In this document: positions 23,333 to 33,591 of the stretch, piece by piece
How the letters are laid out: every line of letters starts with the position of its first letter
Position numbering within the stretch: the first letter of the stretch is position 1
Assembly: GCA_943704415.1 (NCBI GenBank)
Contig: CALSCO010000861.1
Coordinates: 1 to 44,509 of the forward strand
DNA from: Parvularia atlantis
Taxonomy: Eukaryota; Opisthokonta; Rotosphaerida
Length of the DNA stretch: 44,509 nt
Direction of reading: 5' to 3'
Program-made: the position numbers and the translations under genes
The notes under the pieces: model-generated
What the model was told of the DNA's origin: nothing
Database searches by the model: none
What the model saw: only the letters and a program-made list of their open reading frames with translations

Positions 23333-24605
23333 ATGCCCGAGGCCAAGCACACGTCGAGCGCGACCAAGTGTGGCCGGAGGGTGCACCACGCGGCGTCCGA
23401 CTGATGCCGCATCGTCGCAGGTTCCTCATCGGCGGCCTGTCGGGGATGGGCGCGACGCTGGTGGTGCAGCCGATGGTGCGCACCCGTGCCCGCACCGTGC
23501 TGCGCGCCCCCCTCAGCCCGCGGCGCAGGACAAGGTCAAGACGCTGCGGCAGCTGTCGACGGGCCGCGCGTCGACGCTCGAGGTGCTGCTGGGCGTCGTG
23601 CGGTCGGACGGCGTGCGCTCGCTCTACGCCGGGTGCGCGCGCCGCGACCGATTGCAGCAGGCAGCGCTCACGCGACCGCCGGCTAGGCTCACGGCCGGGC
23701 TGCTGCGCCAGGCCACGTACACGACGACGCGCCTGGGCGTGTACAACACGCTCGAGGAGCGCTTCACGGGCAAGGACGGGCGCCCGCCCAACTTTGGGAT
23801 GAAGGTGCACCGCCCGCTCGCCCGCCCGTGGGCCGCGCTCACGCAGCGCCCAGGCGGTCATGGGCATGACGGCCGGCGCCGTCGGCTCGCTCGTCGGCAA
23901 CCCGGCCGAGGTCGCGCTCGTGCGCATGATGTCCGACAGCCGTCTGCCGCTGGACCAGCGCCGCGGCTACAAGAACGTCGTTGACGCGCTCGTGCGGGTC
24001 GTGCGCGAGGAGGGCGTGCTGACGCTGTGGCGCGGGGCCACGCCGACGGTCGTGCGCGCGATGGTGCTCAACATGGCCCAGGTGCGCCGCGCCGCGCCGT
24101 GTGCCTGCTCTGGCGTGCGCGCCGCAAACCAGCGCCCGGCGTCGGCAGCTCGCATCCTACTCCCAGGCCAAGGAGGTCCTCGTCAAGTCGGGCCTGTTCA
24201 CGGACGGCGTGCCCCTGCACCTGACCGCGAGCACGTGCTCGGGCGTGATCGCGACGCTGGCGTCAATGCCGATCGACCTGGCCAAGTCCAAGGTACGTGT
24301 GCTGCTGCCCGGCGCAGCTGTCGGGCTGCTGACCGCGCGGCGCCGCAGATCCAGACGATGAAGGTGGTCAACGGCGTGCCAGAGTACAGCGGCAGCATCG
24401 ACGTCGTGCGCAAGACGATCCAGAACGAGGGCTTCTTCAAGCTGTGGAAGGGTGCGTGCGCAGCTGGGCCCGGGCCGTGCGTGTGCTCACGCGGCGGCGA
24501 TGACCAGGCGCCTTTGCGTTTGGCGCGCGCCTGATACCGCACACGATCCTCACATTCCTGATCCAGGAGCAGCTGACAAAGCTGGCACGGACGTACATGC
24601 GCTGA
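23333..24605 (+). CDS. Mitochondrial 2-oxoglutarate/malate-type carrier (SLC25)
   Basis: Three tandem SLC25 repeats are present. The first has FLIGGLSGMGATLVVQPM then DKVKTLRQL, fitting the PxDxxK signature. The second has AVMGMTAGAVGSLVGNPAEV with ALVRMMSDSRLPLDQRRGY. The third has ASTCSGVIATLASMPIDLAK with SKIQTMKVVNGVPEYSGS. EGVLTLWRGATPTVVRAMV and ARLIPHTILTFLIQEQL are typical of the oxoglutarate carrier SLC25A11, and MMSDSRLP is characteristic. It would exchange 2-oxoglutarate for malate across the inner mitochondrial membrane. About eight introns. At the end, splicing into ATGACCAG gives AFAFGARLIPHT, slightly different from the usual FAPYFARL. The length after splicing is near the usual 300 residues. 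Substrate is inferred from similarity only. Confidence 0.9.
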
Positions 24606-24648
24606 GCGCACGCAGGGGGAGGGAGCACTTTAGTACACGTTTTGCATA

Positions 24649-24650
<2 letters not shown>

Positions 24651-24690
<40 letters not shown>
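24651..24690. repeat. (GT)n microsatellite between convergent genes
   Basis: Twenty GT units lie 1 bp from the calcipressin stop codon, in the 86-bp gap between the carrier and calcipressin stops. On the calcipressin mRNA it reads (AC)n at the very start of the 3' UTR. It is the longest pure dinucleotide run in the window. Confidence 0.97.
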
Positions 24691-24691
<1 letters not shown>

Positions 24692-25388
24692 TCAGGCGGG
24701 CAAGGGCGGGCGCCTCGTCTGCGGGATGCGCGGCCGTGCTAGGGTGGCGTCGGACGCGCCGTCGCCGGTCAGGTCGACCACCACGCCCTCGTCCTCCTGC
24801 TGCGGCGCCGCGTGCTCGTCAAAGTCCACGTCCTCGACCACGATGCTCGGGAGGTCGTTGGCCGCGGCGAGGATCTCGAGCTGGCGCAGCCGCCGCATCG
24901 TCTCGTCAACGAGGTCGTTCGCGTGCTGCGCGACGGGCGGCGGCTCGAGCGCGGGCTCCCAGCCCTCGGGCGGCGACGGCGGCGGCGACGTGAAGAACGC
25001 CTTTGGGTTGGGTGGCGGCGCGAGCAGCGATGCGGCGGGCAGGGCGAGCGGCGTGTTCTGCGGTTCGCCGCGCTGTCAGCCGACAGTGTCTGCGCGTGAC
25101 GCACACGTGCGGATGACCCGCCTCGGCCAACGACACGACGAGCCGCGAGCCGCGCGTGAGCCGTGCGCCGTGCAGCGTCGCACGCGCAAACGCCGCGCTG
25201 TCGGCGTCCTCAAACACGACGACGGCGCGGCGCAGGCTCTTGAACAGGACGTAGCTGACGACCGATCCGCAGCGCGCGAAGCGCTGGTGCACCTCGTCGA
25301 GATCGCCACCGTCGTGCGCCGCGTCCTCGCAGGGCATGACCTTGGCCACGACCGTGTTTGACGCCGCGCTCGGCAGCGGCTGCGACAT
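24692..25388 (-). CDS. RCAN: Calcipressin / regulator of calcineurin (RCAN)
   Basis: RCAN proteins bind calcineurin and tune its phosphatase activity. Two exons (intron 25058-25106, 49 nt) give about 215 residues. The N-terminal part is an RRM-like domain (VVSYVLFKSLRRAVVVFED, HGARLTRGSRLVVSLAEA). The C-terminal part carries family landmarks: the SP-repeat NPKAFFTSPPPSPPEGWEP (LxxSPPxSPP), the PxIxIT-like PSIVVEDVDFDEH, and RPRIPQTRRPPLPA, which matches PKIIQTRRP of animal RCANs. This order and spacing are specific to the family. The two Ser in the SPPPSPP box are the usual phosphoswitch sites (known from the family, not shown here). It is divergent from SCC3 with 61 bp between start codons. 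Confidence 0.93.
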
Positions 25389-25449
25389 CCGATGCGACGC
25401 GGGCCTCTACAACACGCTAACTAATCAAAAAGATGTGTGACGCGACACC

Positions 25450-28400
25450 ATGATGGTAAGCGCGTGGGAGGCATTTTGGCGCCAAACGGGTGCGCGCCAC
25501 CCGTCCGGCGCCTTCTTCTCGCTCACGGCGCCGCCCCGCGTCGCCGCGCAGCCCACAGCAGCCCGCCGCAGCAGCAGCAGGAGTACAGGGAGGAGGACGA
25601 TGCCCGCACGCGCACGCACGGCGCGCGCCGCACTCGCCTCGACCTCGTCGTCGCAGCCGGAGCCGATGGACGACGACACGGCGCCACGCCGCAGCCAGCG
25701 CCCACGCCGCGCCGCGTCGGTGGCGAGCGCGCCGCGGGACGACGGTGGCGACGACGAGGACGGCGACGAGAACGGCGCCAACGAGGACGAGGACGACGTG
25801 GAGGACGAGGAGGACGACGGCGAGGCGCGCGCGACAGCGGCCTCGTCGCCCAAGCGGCGCCAGCCCGCCAAGCCGCGCGCCCCGGCCAAGCGCGCGCGCC
25901 GCACGCCGCACGACGGCGACGACGGTGCTGCTGCTGCTGCCGCGCCCGCTGCTGCGCCTGCCGCATCCGCCGAAGCCGCCGGCGCCCTCTTCCGTGCGTT
26001 CTCGCCATCTGCCCATGGTCGACTCACCCGGGAGGGGGGCGATTGCGCAGGCGCCGTCAGCAGCCCCGGCGGTGCGCTCAAGGCAACGGTCAAGGACTGG
26101 ATCACGGCGTACCGTGCCGCGCACGATGCCGCCGTCGCCGAGCTGCTGACGCTGATCGTCAACGTGCGCGCTGTCTGCGCTGTCTGCGCACTGGCTCATG
26201 CGGCGCACAGCTTGCGGGCGTGTACGTCGCCGTGCGCGAGGACCAGATCAGGATGATGTCGCCCGAGGACCTCGAGGAGGCGCTGCGGACGTCAGCGGCG
26301 GTGCGTGCAACCGCGCGCCGTTTTGGCCGGCTCACTCAGCAGGCTCGCAGACCGCGCCCAGCGACTACCCGCTCGTCTCGCGCGACAAGAAGAAGAAGAC
26401 GCTCGGCAAGCGCGTGGGCGAGTTCTGGTCGCAGTTCGTGGACCAGGTGCGTTGCGTCCTGTGCCGCATCTCGGACTGACGAGGCCGCGCACGCAGGTCC
26501 GCCAGGCGCTGCCCGAAAGCGACGTGCTTGCGACGGTGCTGGCGTGGATCACGCCGCTGACCAGGTGCGCCTTGTGACATGTGCACGTGCAGACGCTCAT
26601 GCGCAGCACCAGTTCGGCCGTGCGCTCGCTGCGCCACGCCGCCACGCTCTCGGCGCTGCTCATCGGCTCAAGCATCGTCGCCGCCCTCGCCGCCCTCACG
26701 CGCGATGTCGCCGCGCTCAGCTCGCAGTCCAAGTCGGCGCGCGGCAAGGGTATGCGTGAGCCGTGCTGCTACCCGCTGCTGCTGCTGTGGCTTACGCGCG
26801 TTGTGCACAGGCACCGACACGCGCCAGGAGGGACTGACCGCGCTGCGCGGGCGCCTGACCGAGTGCCTGGAGAGCGTGCGGTCCAAGTGCGCGCGCCGGC
26901 GGCTGCTTGCGCGCGCGGCTGACACGCGCCACGCAAGCGTGTTCCACCACCGCCACCTGGACGCCGCGCCGGCGATCCGCCTCGAGTGCGTGCGCCAGCT
27001 GGGCGTGTGGCTCGTGTCGGACCAGGAGCTGCTGAGCAACGAGAGCACGCGGTACCTCGGCTGGGCGCTGTCGGACAAGGTGCGCCGGGCGTGCGCCGGG
27101 CGTGCGACACCGTTCACCAGGGCCGGACAGGACGCGTTTGTGCGCCTCGAGGCGCTCAAGGCGATAACGGCGCTGTACAGCGACTCGGCGGCCGCGGCCA
27201 AGCTCAACTCGTTCACGCTGCGGTTCCGCGACCGCATGGTGCAGATGCTCAACGACAAGGACGCGGCCGTGCGCGTGGCAGCCGCGGCGGTGACGCAGCA
27301 GCTGTCCGAGTGCGTGCGGTGTGGTGCGCGCTCGTGCACGGCGCTGAACGGCGGCCGCGCCGCAGCCAAGAGCTGCTCAAGGACGAGTACCAGCCGACGC
27401 TCGAGCAGCTCGTGTTTGACGACGACGAGCGCCTGCGCCACGCGCTCGCCCTCGTCGTGTTCCAGCGCTACATGGAGCCGCGCGTGAAGGAGGCGCTGCG
27501 CCTGGCCAGTGCGTCGGGCCCGCCGCCGCGCGCATACGCGTCACTCACGCGCGGCGGCCGCAGAGTCGGAGCAGCCGACCGTGACCGTGCTGCGCGAGGT
27601 CGTCGGCTACATCGAGCGCCAGCGGCTGACGAACCACGCGCAGGTTGCACGGTGGATGGTGCGTGTATGCGCGCTCCCTGCCGTGCGTTGCCGAGCTCAC
27701 CTGGACGCGCGCGTGGACCAGGACTCGTTCTGGGGCGTTATCCGCACGCCCGAGGGCAGCGGCAAGGGCAAAAAGGGCCAGGCGTCGGCGTATGTGCTGC
27801 AGGTGCTCTTGCGTTGCCGGCCGTGTGTGTGTGTGTGTGTGTGTGTGGCTCGCTGACAGAACGCACGCGCGGGCAGGACTGGCAGACGATGGCTAACATG
27901 CTGCGCGACGAGACGCTGGCGGGCGCGCCGCCGGCGGCGTCGCATCGCAAGGCCGGGCGCGGGGCGGCCGCGTCGGCTGGCCTCGGCTCGCAGACGCACG
28001 AGGCGCAGGAGCAGTCACGGCGCAACGCGGTGCTGGCCAACATGCTGCACGTGGCGGTGAAGAAGGTGTGCGGAGCTGGCGGCTGTGGGTCGTGCTGACA
28101 CAGTCGTCACAAAGCTCACCGAAGACGGGCACACGGCGGCGGACGGGAGCCACGAGGCGATGAGCAAGAAGGACAAGGAGGTGCGCGAAGCAGCGGCGTG
28201 GCGGTGTCGCCGAGCTGACACGCGCGCGGCGGTAGCACGAGCACGAGCAGATCATCTCTGACATGACGACGTACTTCTGCGCGCAGCTGGACAAGCTGCT
28301 GACCCAGTTTGCGTCCGAGACGGCAGTGGTCGTCCCGCTCGTGGCCGTGCCGCGCGTCATGGACCCGGTGGTGCTGGCCGGGCAGGTGCACGCGGTGGCG

Positions 28401-30232
28401 GCTCGTGCACGGGTCTGAGCGGGCGCTTGCGCGCGACGCAGGCAACGCAGGCCGACGACATCTTTGACGTGCTTGGACGGCTCGTGTTGCAGCAGGCGTC
28501 GCCGGCGGTGCTCGCGGCCGTGGGCGAGACCGTGGGCACATTTGTGCAGGCGCCGGCGCTGAAGGAGCGGGCGCTGCATCACCTGGGCACGGTGTTTGAC
28601 GCGCTCATCAAGGCGCTCAAGAGCGCGCTGAGCAACCTGCTGGTGCGCGCGTGCGTGTGCTGGCGCGCCGAGGTGGTGACGAGCCGTGCGCAGGGCGCGG
28701 GCGACGGTATGGACTACGAGGAGAGCCAGTCGGACGCGTTCACGACGCTCGACATCACCGTGCGGCGCATGCGCACGCTCGCCGAGCACCTGGACCCGGC
28801 CGCAGGTGCAGGAGCGACGGCGAGCACGCGTACATGGTTGCTGACAAGCGGCGGCGTGCGCAGGCATCGTCAAGCGCAACGTCGACCTGATGAAGCTGAT
28901 GGAGGAGGTCCTGGCGGCGATGGACAAGCACAACGGCGGCACGATCGGCTCGGCCATCGCGAGCGAGGCGCTGCGGCTGTCGCACGCCATGTACCTGCGC
29001 CTGGCCGCGATCCTGATGGACGACTCGGGGCCCGTGCGGCGCGACGTGGCCAAGGCGTGCGCGACGCGGCGCGAGCACCTGCTCAAGCGGTGCGAGGATC
29101 TCATGGGCGACACGGACGGCGACCTGGCGCTGGCGGTGCTGGTGCGTGCACGCATCAAGAGGCGATGGCGATGCGCGCTGACCCGGCGGGCGCAGGCGTT
29201 TGGCGTTGTGACGGACGTGCTGCAGGCGCACCCGAACCCGCAGCCGCGCGACGAGGCCGACGGGGCAGAGGGCGAGGCCGACGCGACGGCCGTGGCAGTG
29301 ACGGGCGACATGCTGACCGCGTACAACGAGTTTGTCTACCGCGTGCTCGACAACGCCGACAGCACGGACGAGCAGCAGCTGGGTGCGCGACACTGCGAGC
29401 AGTCGACTGGTCGCTGACGTGCGCCGCGCGCACAGCCGTGTGCGCGTGCCTCGGCAAGCTCATCTGGTCCAAGACGGACGACCGCGCGCACGCCAAGGTT
29501 GGACGCCCGTCACGCGAGTGCGTGTCGTGCAAGGCTCACGGGCGCGCAGGACTACGTGCTGCTGGCGTGCGCGCGCAAGCCCGCGCTCGAGCGCCAGATT
29601 GAGCAGGTCGTCGGGCGGCTGTCGAAGGAGATGGGCGGCGAAGCGATGCTCGAGGTGCTGTTGGCGGCGCTCGTGCAGGTGCGTGCGCTTGCGTGCGGTG
29701 TGTGTGCGTGGTGCACGGCTGACGCGCTGCGGCCGCACAGAGCTGCCACAGCTACGTGATTGAGGACTCACCGACGCTCGACCACACCAAGCCGCTGTTT
29801 GATATGGCGCGGAGTGTGCTGCGCGACGTCGGGCACGGATCGAAGAGCGCGCTGGCGTTCCACCGGAGCGCGTGCGCCCAGCTGGTGGATGTGCGCCCTC
29901 CTGTGCACGCGCGATGTGCGGTGCTCATGCGGGCGCGGCAGGAGTACGAGCGCGCGGGCGAGGTGGTGGAGCAGGCGGGCCACGTGATCGAGTGCTACCG
30001 GCTGTTTGCACACCTGATCGCGCGCGAGGACGTGCCGATGGTCGCCAACTCGTGCGTGCTCACGCTTGCGCGGCCCCACTCGCTGACGTTTTGCGGCGCG
30101 AGCAGTCTGCGCGCGCTCGGCACGCCCAAGGCATTCATCGACGCGATCGACAACCCGAAGGCGGGCGCCCGCGCGCCGCGGACGGGTGGTGGCGGCGGGC
30201 GCAGCAAGGCCAAGAGGGAGCCGGTGGCGTGA
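25450..30232 (+). CDS. SCC3: Cohesin subunit SCC3/STAG
   Basis: SCC3/STAG (SA) is the HEAT-repeat subunit that binds the cohesin kleisin and is needed for loading and cohesion. Two starts are possible in the same frame, 25450 (better context) and 25600 (MPARARTARAAL). An acidic and basic low-complexity N-terminus leads to LKATVKDWITAYRAAHDAAV, then DYPLVSRDKKKKTLGKRVGE and FWSQFVDQVRQALPES. The stromalin conservative domain is clear: HRHLDAAPAIRLECVRQLGV, STRYLGWALSDKDAFVRLEA, ALYSDSAAAAKLNSFTLRF and DRMVQMLNDKDAAVRVAA. Further HEAT-like helices run to the stop (DSFWGVIRTPEGSGKGKKG; ALRLSHAMYLRLAAILMDD; RSVLRDVGHGSKSALAFH). There are many introns, one holding a (GT)n run at 27823-27847. The C-terminus ends in basic RSKAKREPVA. 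Some junctions near 28400 and 29400 are uncertain. Confidence 0.92.
27823..27847. repeat. (GT)n microsatellite in an SCC3 intron
   Basis: About 12 GT units lie close upstream of a CTGAC branch-like site and a CAG acceptor inside an SCC3 intron. Confidence 0.9.
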
Positions 30233-30262
30233 GCGCGGGTGTGTGCTTACATGTCTGTGTGT

Positions 30263-32111
30263 TCAGGCGAGGGCTGTGCGCGCGTCGACGAGGGCCATGA
30301 CCGTGTCCTGCAGCGTGCCGACGTCGCACGCGTCGTCCAGGACGATGGCTCCGGCGCTGTGCGGCAGCAACTGAATGAGGACGCGCACGAGGGCAGGGCG
30401 CACGCACAGCCGCAGCATGGCCTGGACGAGCGGCGCGTACGAGGCGTCTGGCGGTCCGAGCACCCAGCTGCGCAGGGCCGCGGTCGGCTCGAGCCTGGCT
30501 CGATGATCAGCAACGCGACGAGACGGGCGATGACGCACAGCAGGTGCAGCCCGGCGAGGGCGGCGAGGTGCGCCAGCGAGGCGCTGCTCATGAGCCGGTT
30601 GCGGCGCTGCGCCAGCGCGTCTTGATCGGCGAGCGGGTCGCGGCGGTGCAGCGCGTGCGTCAGCACCCAGACGAGCGCGCGCTGGCCGACGCGCAGCAGC
30701 AGCTCGGGCGCGCAGCCGTCGCGCACGACTAGGCGGGCTCGGAAGGCCGGACGGGCGTGGGCCGGCGTAACGACGGCGTCGAGGTGCGCAAGCGGCAGGC
30801 TGAGGCGGGCGCGGACGTGGGCCCGGACGGTCTCGAGCGTGCTGCTGTCGAACGTGTGTGCGCGCGCGTCAGTCGACGACGTGCGAGCAGCTCGACGACG
30901 CACAGCTGCGCGTGCGACGGCTGCGGCTCGCGGATCAGTGGGGCGGGCCACGGCACGGCGACGCGGCGCACGGCGAGCGCCTCGGCCGCGCGCAGCTCGT
31001 CGTCGTCGGCGATCAGGCCGAGCCAGCGCACGAGGCGCGCGGTCGCAGCGAGGCGCGGGTCGGGCGCGTCGACGGCGGCCGCGACGAGGCCGATCAGCGC
31101 CTCGACGCCGTCGGCGAGCTGCTTGGGCGCGGCGTCGCGGTGCGGCAGGCCGGCGAGGCTCGGCGCGAAGGCGGCGGCGGCGGCCGGGGTGGTGGCGACG
31201 TGGCGCGTCTCGAGGTCGGCGAGGAGGTCGAGGCGGAGGGCGATCTGGAGCAGGTTGTCGTTGCTTGTGCGCTCGTCCAGGGTGTGCTGCTTGGCGTGCT
31301 GCTGCTGCTGCTGCTGGTGGACGTGCGGCTCGTGCTGCTGCTGCTGGTAGACGTGCGGCTCGTGCTGCTGCGGGTGGTGGACGTGCGGCTCGTGCTGCTG
31401 CTGCCCTTGCAGAACGTCGTCGCGCCATCGACCAGCACAGACCAGCCAGCCCAGCGCCGCGTCGCCCAGCAGCTCGTGCCGCGCGTGCACCACGCCGCGC
31501 CCGGGGCCCGCGCCGGACGTGCGCAGCGTCGCGTCGATCAGCGCAAGCGGCACGTCGGCGGCGCCGCCCGTCGCCTCGCGCAGTCGCCGGTGCCACGCCG
31601 CGACGCGCAGGTGGCGGTCGAGGCGCAGCATCGCCGTCGGCAGCAGCCGCAGCAGCGCGTCGCCGTCGTCGTCGTCGTCGTCGTCGTCGGGCAGCGCCGT
31701 CGCGTCCAGATCGGCGCCGCCGTCGTCGTCGAGGCGCACGAGCAGCGCCAGCGCGCCGTCGCGGCCGCGGAAGCCGCGCGTCTCGGCGACGGCCGGCGGG
31801 ACGGCGCGCAGCCGCTCGCACCACACGGCGCGCTGCAGCCGCACGAGGCGCCGCATCGCCGCGGCGTCGACGTCGGCGCATCGGCCCGTGGCGGCGACGC
31901 GCACGACGCGGCCCGGCGCGACGTCGAGGGCCATCGGCAGCAGCGGGCGCGGCGTCAGCAGCCCCACGGCCCCGGCGGACGCGGCGCCGTCCAGCGACAG
32001 CCGCGCGACATGCAGCGGCTCGGACGTCGCCGGCCCGGCCAGGCGCGTCCACAGCGCGTCCCAGTCGACGTGCAGCTCGGGTGGCGGGCGCGCGGCCGCG
32101 ATCTGCGGCAT
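30263..32111 (-). CDS. Dicer-like protein with two RNase III domains, second one degenerate
   Basis: Three exons. Residues 152-180 (LLRLLPTAMLRLDRHLRVAA) resemble the linker before Dicer RIIIa. The first RNase III domain has HELLGDAAL, with Glu213 and Asp217 spaced like the catalytic E/D pair of ExLxxxGD. TSNDNLLQIALRLDL (about 282-296) matches the conserved Ser-Asn helix, and KQLADGVEALIG gives Asp334 and Glu337 for the second acidic pair. A Gln/His-rich insert (HEPHVHHPQQ-type repeats, about 236-276) splits the domain. After an intron, a second domain follows the same fold pattern (ELLLRVGQRALVWVLTHAL, RRNRLMSSASLAHLAALAGL), but the ExLxxxGD acids are replaced (Leu, Gln) and the final motif is not recognisable. 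No helicase, PAZ or dsRBD is evident. Dicer-like is my best call. A divergent Drosha-like or other RNase III protein is possible. Confidence 0.62.
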
Positions 32112-32163
32112 GTGACTAGCGCCGACTGCGTGTCGCAAGCTGGTCACAGCACGGTACAGCGCG

Positions 32164-33567
32164 TCACAAGAGCACGGCCAGCGTCAGCGCCTGTGACGAC
32201 GGCGATCAGCACGGCCAGAGCGCAGCAAGCAGCCAGCAAGCAGCACACCTCGCCGCAGTACGGACACGCGCCAAAGAGCGTGTTGAAGCTCTGGCGCGTG
32301 CTCGGCGTCGAGCGCAGCCACTCGAGCAGACACGCCGTGTGGAACGGCTGCGCGCACCGCGCGTTGTCGCACAGCTTGCTCGGCGCCTGACCGTCCAGCA
32401 GCACCGCGTAGCAGATCGCGCACTCGCCCCGCGCCGCCGCGTCGGCCGCCACGTCGCCGCCGGCAGCGGGACGCGGCGGCAGCTTCGTCTCGAGCACGCG
32501 CTGCGCGGACGCGATCAGCAGCACGACGCCGTGCAACAGGGACGGCCACCTGCAGGTTGTCGACGAGGCTGGCGTGGCGGTCCCTGCCGCGGACGTGCGC
32601 GTCAGCAGCAACGACGACGACGACGACGACGGCAGCGCCCGCGCACCAGCGCCCCACGTTGCGGTTGAGCGCGGCCTTGAGCGGGCGGATCGCGGCGTCG
32701 GCGCCGAGGAAGCGGCAGTCGGGGACGGTCGCGCGCGGCGCCCGCGGGTCGACGGCGATCTGCAGCGAGCAGTGCGGCCCTTTGAGCGCCGCGTGAGCGA
32801 GGCGACGGCACAGCGCGAGCACACGCACCGAGCGCGATGCGCCGCGTCGTGTCGGCGCGCGTCGGCTGCGCCGGCTCCAGCACCCAGCAGCGCGCGTCCA
32901 GCTCGTCCATCGCGTCCCAGAAGTCGGCGCAGACCGCGAGGCGCTGCCGCGCACGTCAGGCACCGCGCAACGGCAAGCGGCACGGCGCGCACCTGCTCGA
33001 CGTGCGCGCGCACCGTCAGCAGCGACGTCGGCGCCGGCCCCGCGACGTCGATCGGCGGCGCGTCCAGCTCGACGCGCGGCGGCGCGGCCGGGTACGGCAC
33101 GGCGAGGCGCACGCGCACGTCGTGGGCGCGGCCGCGCGCGTCCCTGTGCGGCGGCCCTCGCCTCAGCATCACGACACGATGCACCAACGACGCACGCCGC
33201 ACCGCAGCGCCAGCCGCAGATCGCGCAGCGCGCCGTCCGCGTCGGCCACCGCGACCCAGCCGAGCGCGTCGAGATGCGCGAGCACGGCACGGACGTGGCC
33301 CACGTCGTCCACGTCGCCGTCCACGTCCACGTCCACGTCGGTCGGGCGCGCGAGCACATCGGCCACGTCGGCGCCCAGGTCGTCGGCCGTCGCGGCGCGG
33401 CCCATCGCCTCGTGCAGCCGCGCGGCCACGGCGGGCAGCGGCGCCAGCGGCAGCAGCAGCGTCGTCGTCCGCGTCGCCGCGTCGCTGCGCAGCGCGAAGG
33501 CCGTGCCGCCCGCGAGGCCGTGCCGCACAGCCAGCCCAGGCGCCGTCTCGATCGGTGGCAGCAGCAT
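32164..33567 (-). CDS. FANCL: FANCL, Fanconi anaemia E3 ubiquitin ligase
   Basis: FANCL monoubiquitinates FANCD2/FANCI with UBE2T in interstrand crosslink repair. Conserved parts: DALGWVAVADADGALRDLRL (start of the URD), VRLAVPYPAAPPRVELDAPP, FWDAMDELDARCWVLEPAQ (human FWDVMDEIDEKTWVLEPEK), TRRIALG, and LQIAVDPRAPRATVPDCRF then LGADAAIRPL. The C-terminal RING-type finger is complete: ECAICYAVLLDGQAPSKLCD, CAQPFHTACLLEWLRS, STRQSFNTLFGACPYCGE. A last 59-nt intron after CPYCGE (gtgtgc...cacag) gives the end ALTLAVLL, like PITL in human; the stop is then at 32164. The N-terminal ELF domain is weak but starts MLLPPIETAPG. It sits 24 bp after the FAM114 stop and 52 bp before the Dicer-like ATG, all on the same strand. 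Confidence 0.9.
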
Positions 33568-33591
33568 CGAGCAAAGGACACAGAAGCGAGC

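Noticed and set aside
31280-31420. A CRISPR-like or satellite array (GTGCTGCTGCTG-type repeats)
   Set aside because: These are coding Gln/His repeats inside the Dicer-like gene. There are no uniform repeats with unique spacers anywhere in the window.
30247-32052. A 600-residue Arg/Ala-rich minus-strand frame
   Set aside because: It is out-of-frame reading of the Dicer-like gene, with arginine-rich composition typical of shifted frames in GC-rich DNA.
32144-32260. A hydrophobic, membrane-like C-terminal tail on FANCL (CCLLAACCALAVLIAVV)
   Set aside because: The segment is a 59-nt intron with a gtgtgc donor, a CTGATC branch and a cacag acceptor. Splicing gives CPYCGE-ALTLAVLL, which agrees with the normal FANCL end.
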